NCBI RefSeq assembly: GCF_014235185.1 | Contig: NZ_CP060131.1 | Location: 4,533,501-4,597,500, forward strand | Origin: Pseudonocardia petroleophila | Lineage (GTDB): Bacteria > Actinomycetota > Actinomycetes > Mycobacteriales > Pseudonocardiaceae | Reading direction: 5' to 3' | Length of the DNA: 64,000 nt | In this document: in pieces, positions 61,081 to 64,000 of the stretch | Position numbering within the stretch: the stretch's first letter is position 1 | How the letters are laid out: every line of letters starts with the position of its first letter | Notes under the pieces: model-generated | What the model was told of the DNA's origin: nothing | What the model saw: only the letters and a program-made list of their open reading frames with translations | Databases searched by the model: none | Program-made: the position numbers and the translations under genes

Positions 61081-62194
61081 GCGGACGGAGCACGAGCGCG
61101 GTACTCGTCCTGGAGGACGGGCGGATCTTCCGCGGCGAGGCCTACGGGGCGCTCGGGACGGGGCTGGGCGAGGCGGTGTTCACCACCGGCATGACCGGCT
61201 ACCAGGAGACGCTGACCGATCCGTCCTACCACCGCCAGATCGTCGTGCAGACCGCCCCGCAGATCGGCAACACCGGCTGGAACGACGAGGACGACGAGTC
61301 CGCCGGGATCCAGGTCGCCGGGTACGTGGTGCGCGACCCGTCGCGGTCGGCGTCGAACTGGCGGTCCACCGGATCGCTCGCGGACGCGTTGCGGGAGCAG
61401 GGGATCGTGTCGGTCTCGGGCATCGACACCCGGGCGCTGGTGCGCCACCTGCGCGAGCGCGGGGCGATGCGGGCCGGGGTCTTCTCCGGTGACGACCTGG
61501 CCGCCGACGACGTGCTGGTGCAGCGCGTCCTCGACAGCCCGCGGATGGAGGGCTCCGACCTCTTCGGCGCCGTCACGACCCGGGAGCCCTACGTGGTGCC
61601 CGCGGTCGGCGCGACGCGGTTCCGGGTCGCTGCGCTCGACGTCGGGATCAAGTCGAACACGCCGAGGATGCTGGCGCAGCGGGGCGTCGAGACGCACGTG
61701 CTGCCCGCGTCGAGCACGATCGAGCAGGTCGAGGGCTTCGACGGGTTCTTCCTGTCCAACGGCCCCGGCGACCCGGCGACGGCCGACGGCCCGGTGGCGC
61801 TGACGCGCGCGGTGCTGGAGCGGCGGATCCCGCTGTTCGGCATCTGCCTCGGCAACCAGATCCTCGGCCGGGCGCTGGGCCGCGGCACCTACAAGCTGCC
61901 CTACGGGCACCGGGGCATCAACATCCCGGTGATCGAGCACGCCACCGGCCGTGTCGCGATCACCTCGCAGAACCACGGGTTCGCCGTCGAGGGCGAGGCG
62001 GGGGAGGAGTTCGACACCCCGTTCGGCCGGGCGCGGATCACCCACACCTGCCCCAACGACGGCTGCGTCGAGGGCCTCGCCGCGCTCGACGCGCCCGCGT
62101 TCAGCGTGCAGTACCACCCGGAGGCCGCGGCCGGCCCGCACGACGCCGCCGACCTCTTCGACCGCTTCGTCTCGCTGATGGCAGGAGAGCGCTG

Positions 62195-62195
<1 letters not shown>
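61077..62195 (+). CDS. carA: Carbamoyl-phosphate synthase small subunit
   Basis: CarA is the glutaminase that feeds ammonia to CarB. The 372-residue protein has the N-terminal domain (FTTGMTGYQETLTDPSYH) and the class I amidotransferase triad: nucleophile Cys in FGICLGNQILGRALG, SQNHGFAVEG, and the His and Glu in QYHPEAAAGPHDA. GICLGN replaces the more common GICLGH, a form also known in actinobacteria. GTG 61077 overlaps the pyrC stop; carB overlaps as TGATG. Confidence 0.95.

Positions 62196-64000
<1,805 letters not shown>

Overview
The window is chromosomal DNA of a very GC-rich actinobacterium, most likely a member of the Pseudonocardiaceae (Pseudonocardia-like; inferred from gene content, not proven). 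Support: extreme G/C preference at third codon positions, frequent GTG starts, TCGAAC-N4-GTTCGA SOS boxes of the actinobacterial type, BldD, SigD-like and PyrR homologues, and a gene order that follows the Mycobacterium tuberculosis ruvC-to-nusB interval and then the Streptomyces efp-nusB-bldD-pyrR-pyrB-pyrC-carA-carB order. Almost everything is core genome. I see no prophage, insertion sequence, CRISPR array, rRNA or tRNA.

Layout. 1-2.5 kb: 3' end of polA, a MOSC protein and a methyltransferase. 2.6-5.4 kb: ruvC, ruvA, ruvB; ruvC and ruvA each have their own SOS box. 5.4-11.7 kb: yajC-secD-secF (Sec accessory complex), apt and the bifunctional (p)ppGpp enzyme gene rel. 11.7-18.8 kb: a DUF4232 lipoprotein, a carboxylesterase, a membrane cyclophilin, a metallo-hydrolase, hisS, a methyltransferase and a YibE/F membrane protein. 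18.8-20.8 kb: gluconate permease and gluconokinase. 20.8-22.9 kb: an SOS-controlled Rv2578c-type radical SAM gene interrupted by a 340-residue intein, the most unusual locus here. 23-27 kb: aspS, a DUF389 membrane protein and a kinase-like protein. 27-31.4 kb: a complete LpqY-SugABC-type sugar ABC importer. 31.5-40.6 kb: a small zinc-ribbon protein, two aminotransferases flanking an Lrp regulator, rarA, a DUF4185 protein, arginine deiminase, a secreted DNRLRE protein and a TetR regulator divergent from a SigD-like sigma factor. 41.8-47.1 kb: DUF948 protein, a small protein, alaS, ruvX, mltG. 47.1-48.4 kb: two minus-strand genes standing where aroE usually lies. 48.6-55.9 kb: prepilin peptidase, aroC, aroK, aroB, aroQ, pepQ, efp, nusB. 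56-57.2 kb: an MFS exporter with its own palindromic operator. 57.2-64 kb: bldD, then pyrR-pyrB-pyrC-carA-carB (carB runs off the window).

How the genes work together. aroC, aroK, aroB and aroQ supply four shikimate-pathway steps. pyrR to carB form a translationally coupled pyrimidine operon whose first gene has a PyrR-binding hairpin masking its ribosome binding site. The ruv genes and the radical SAM gene belong to the LexA regulon. YajC, SecD and SecF drive late steps of protein export. Start-stop overlaps (GTGA, ATGA, TGATG) are used throughout. About sixteen genes have a -10-like hexamer 6-8 nt before the start codon and no Shine-Dalgarno sequence, which points to widespread leaderless mRNAs; I used this to choose several starts.
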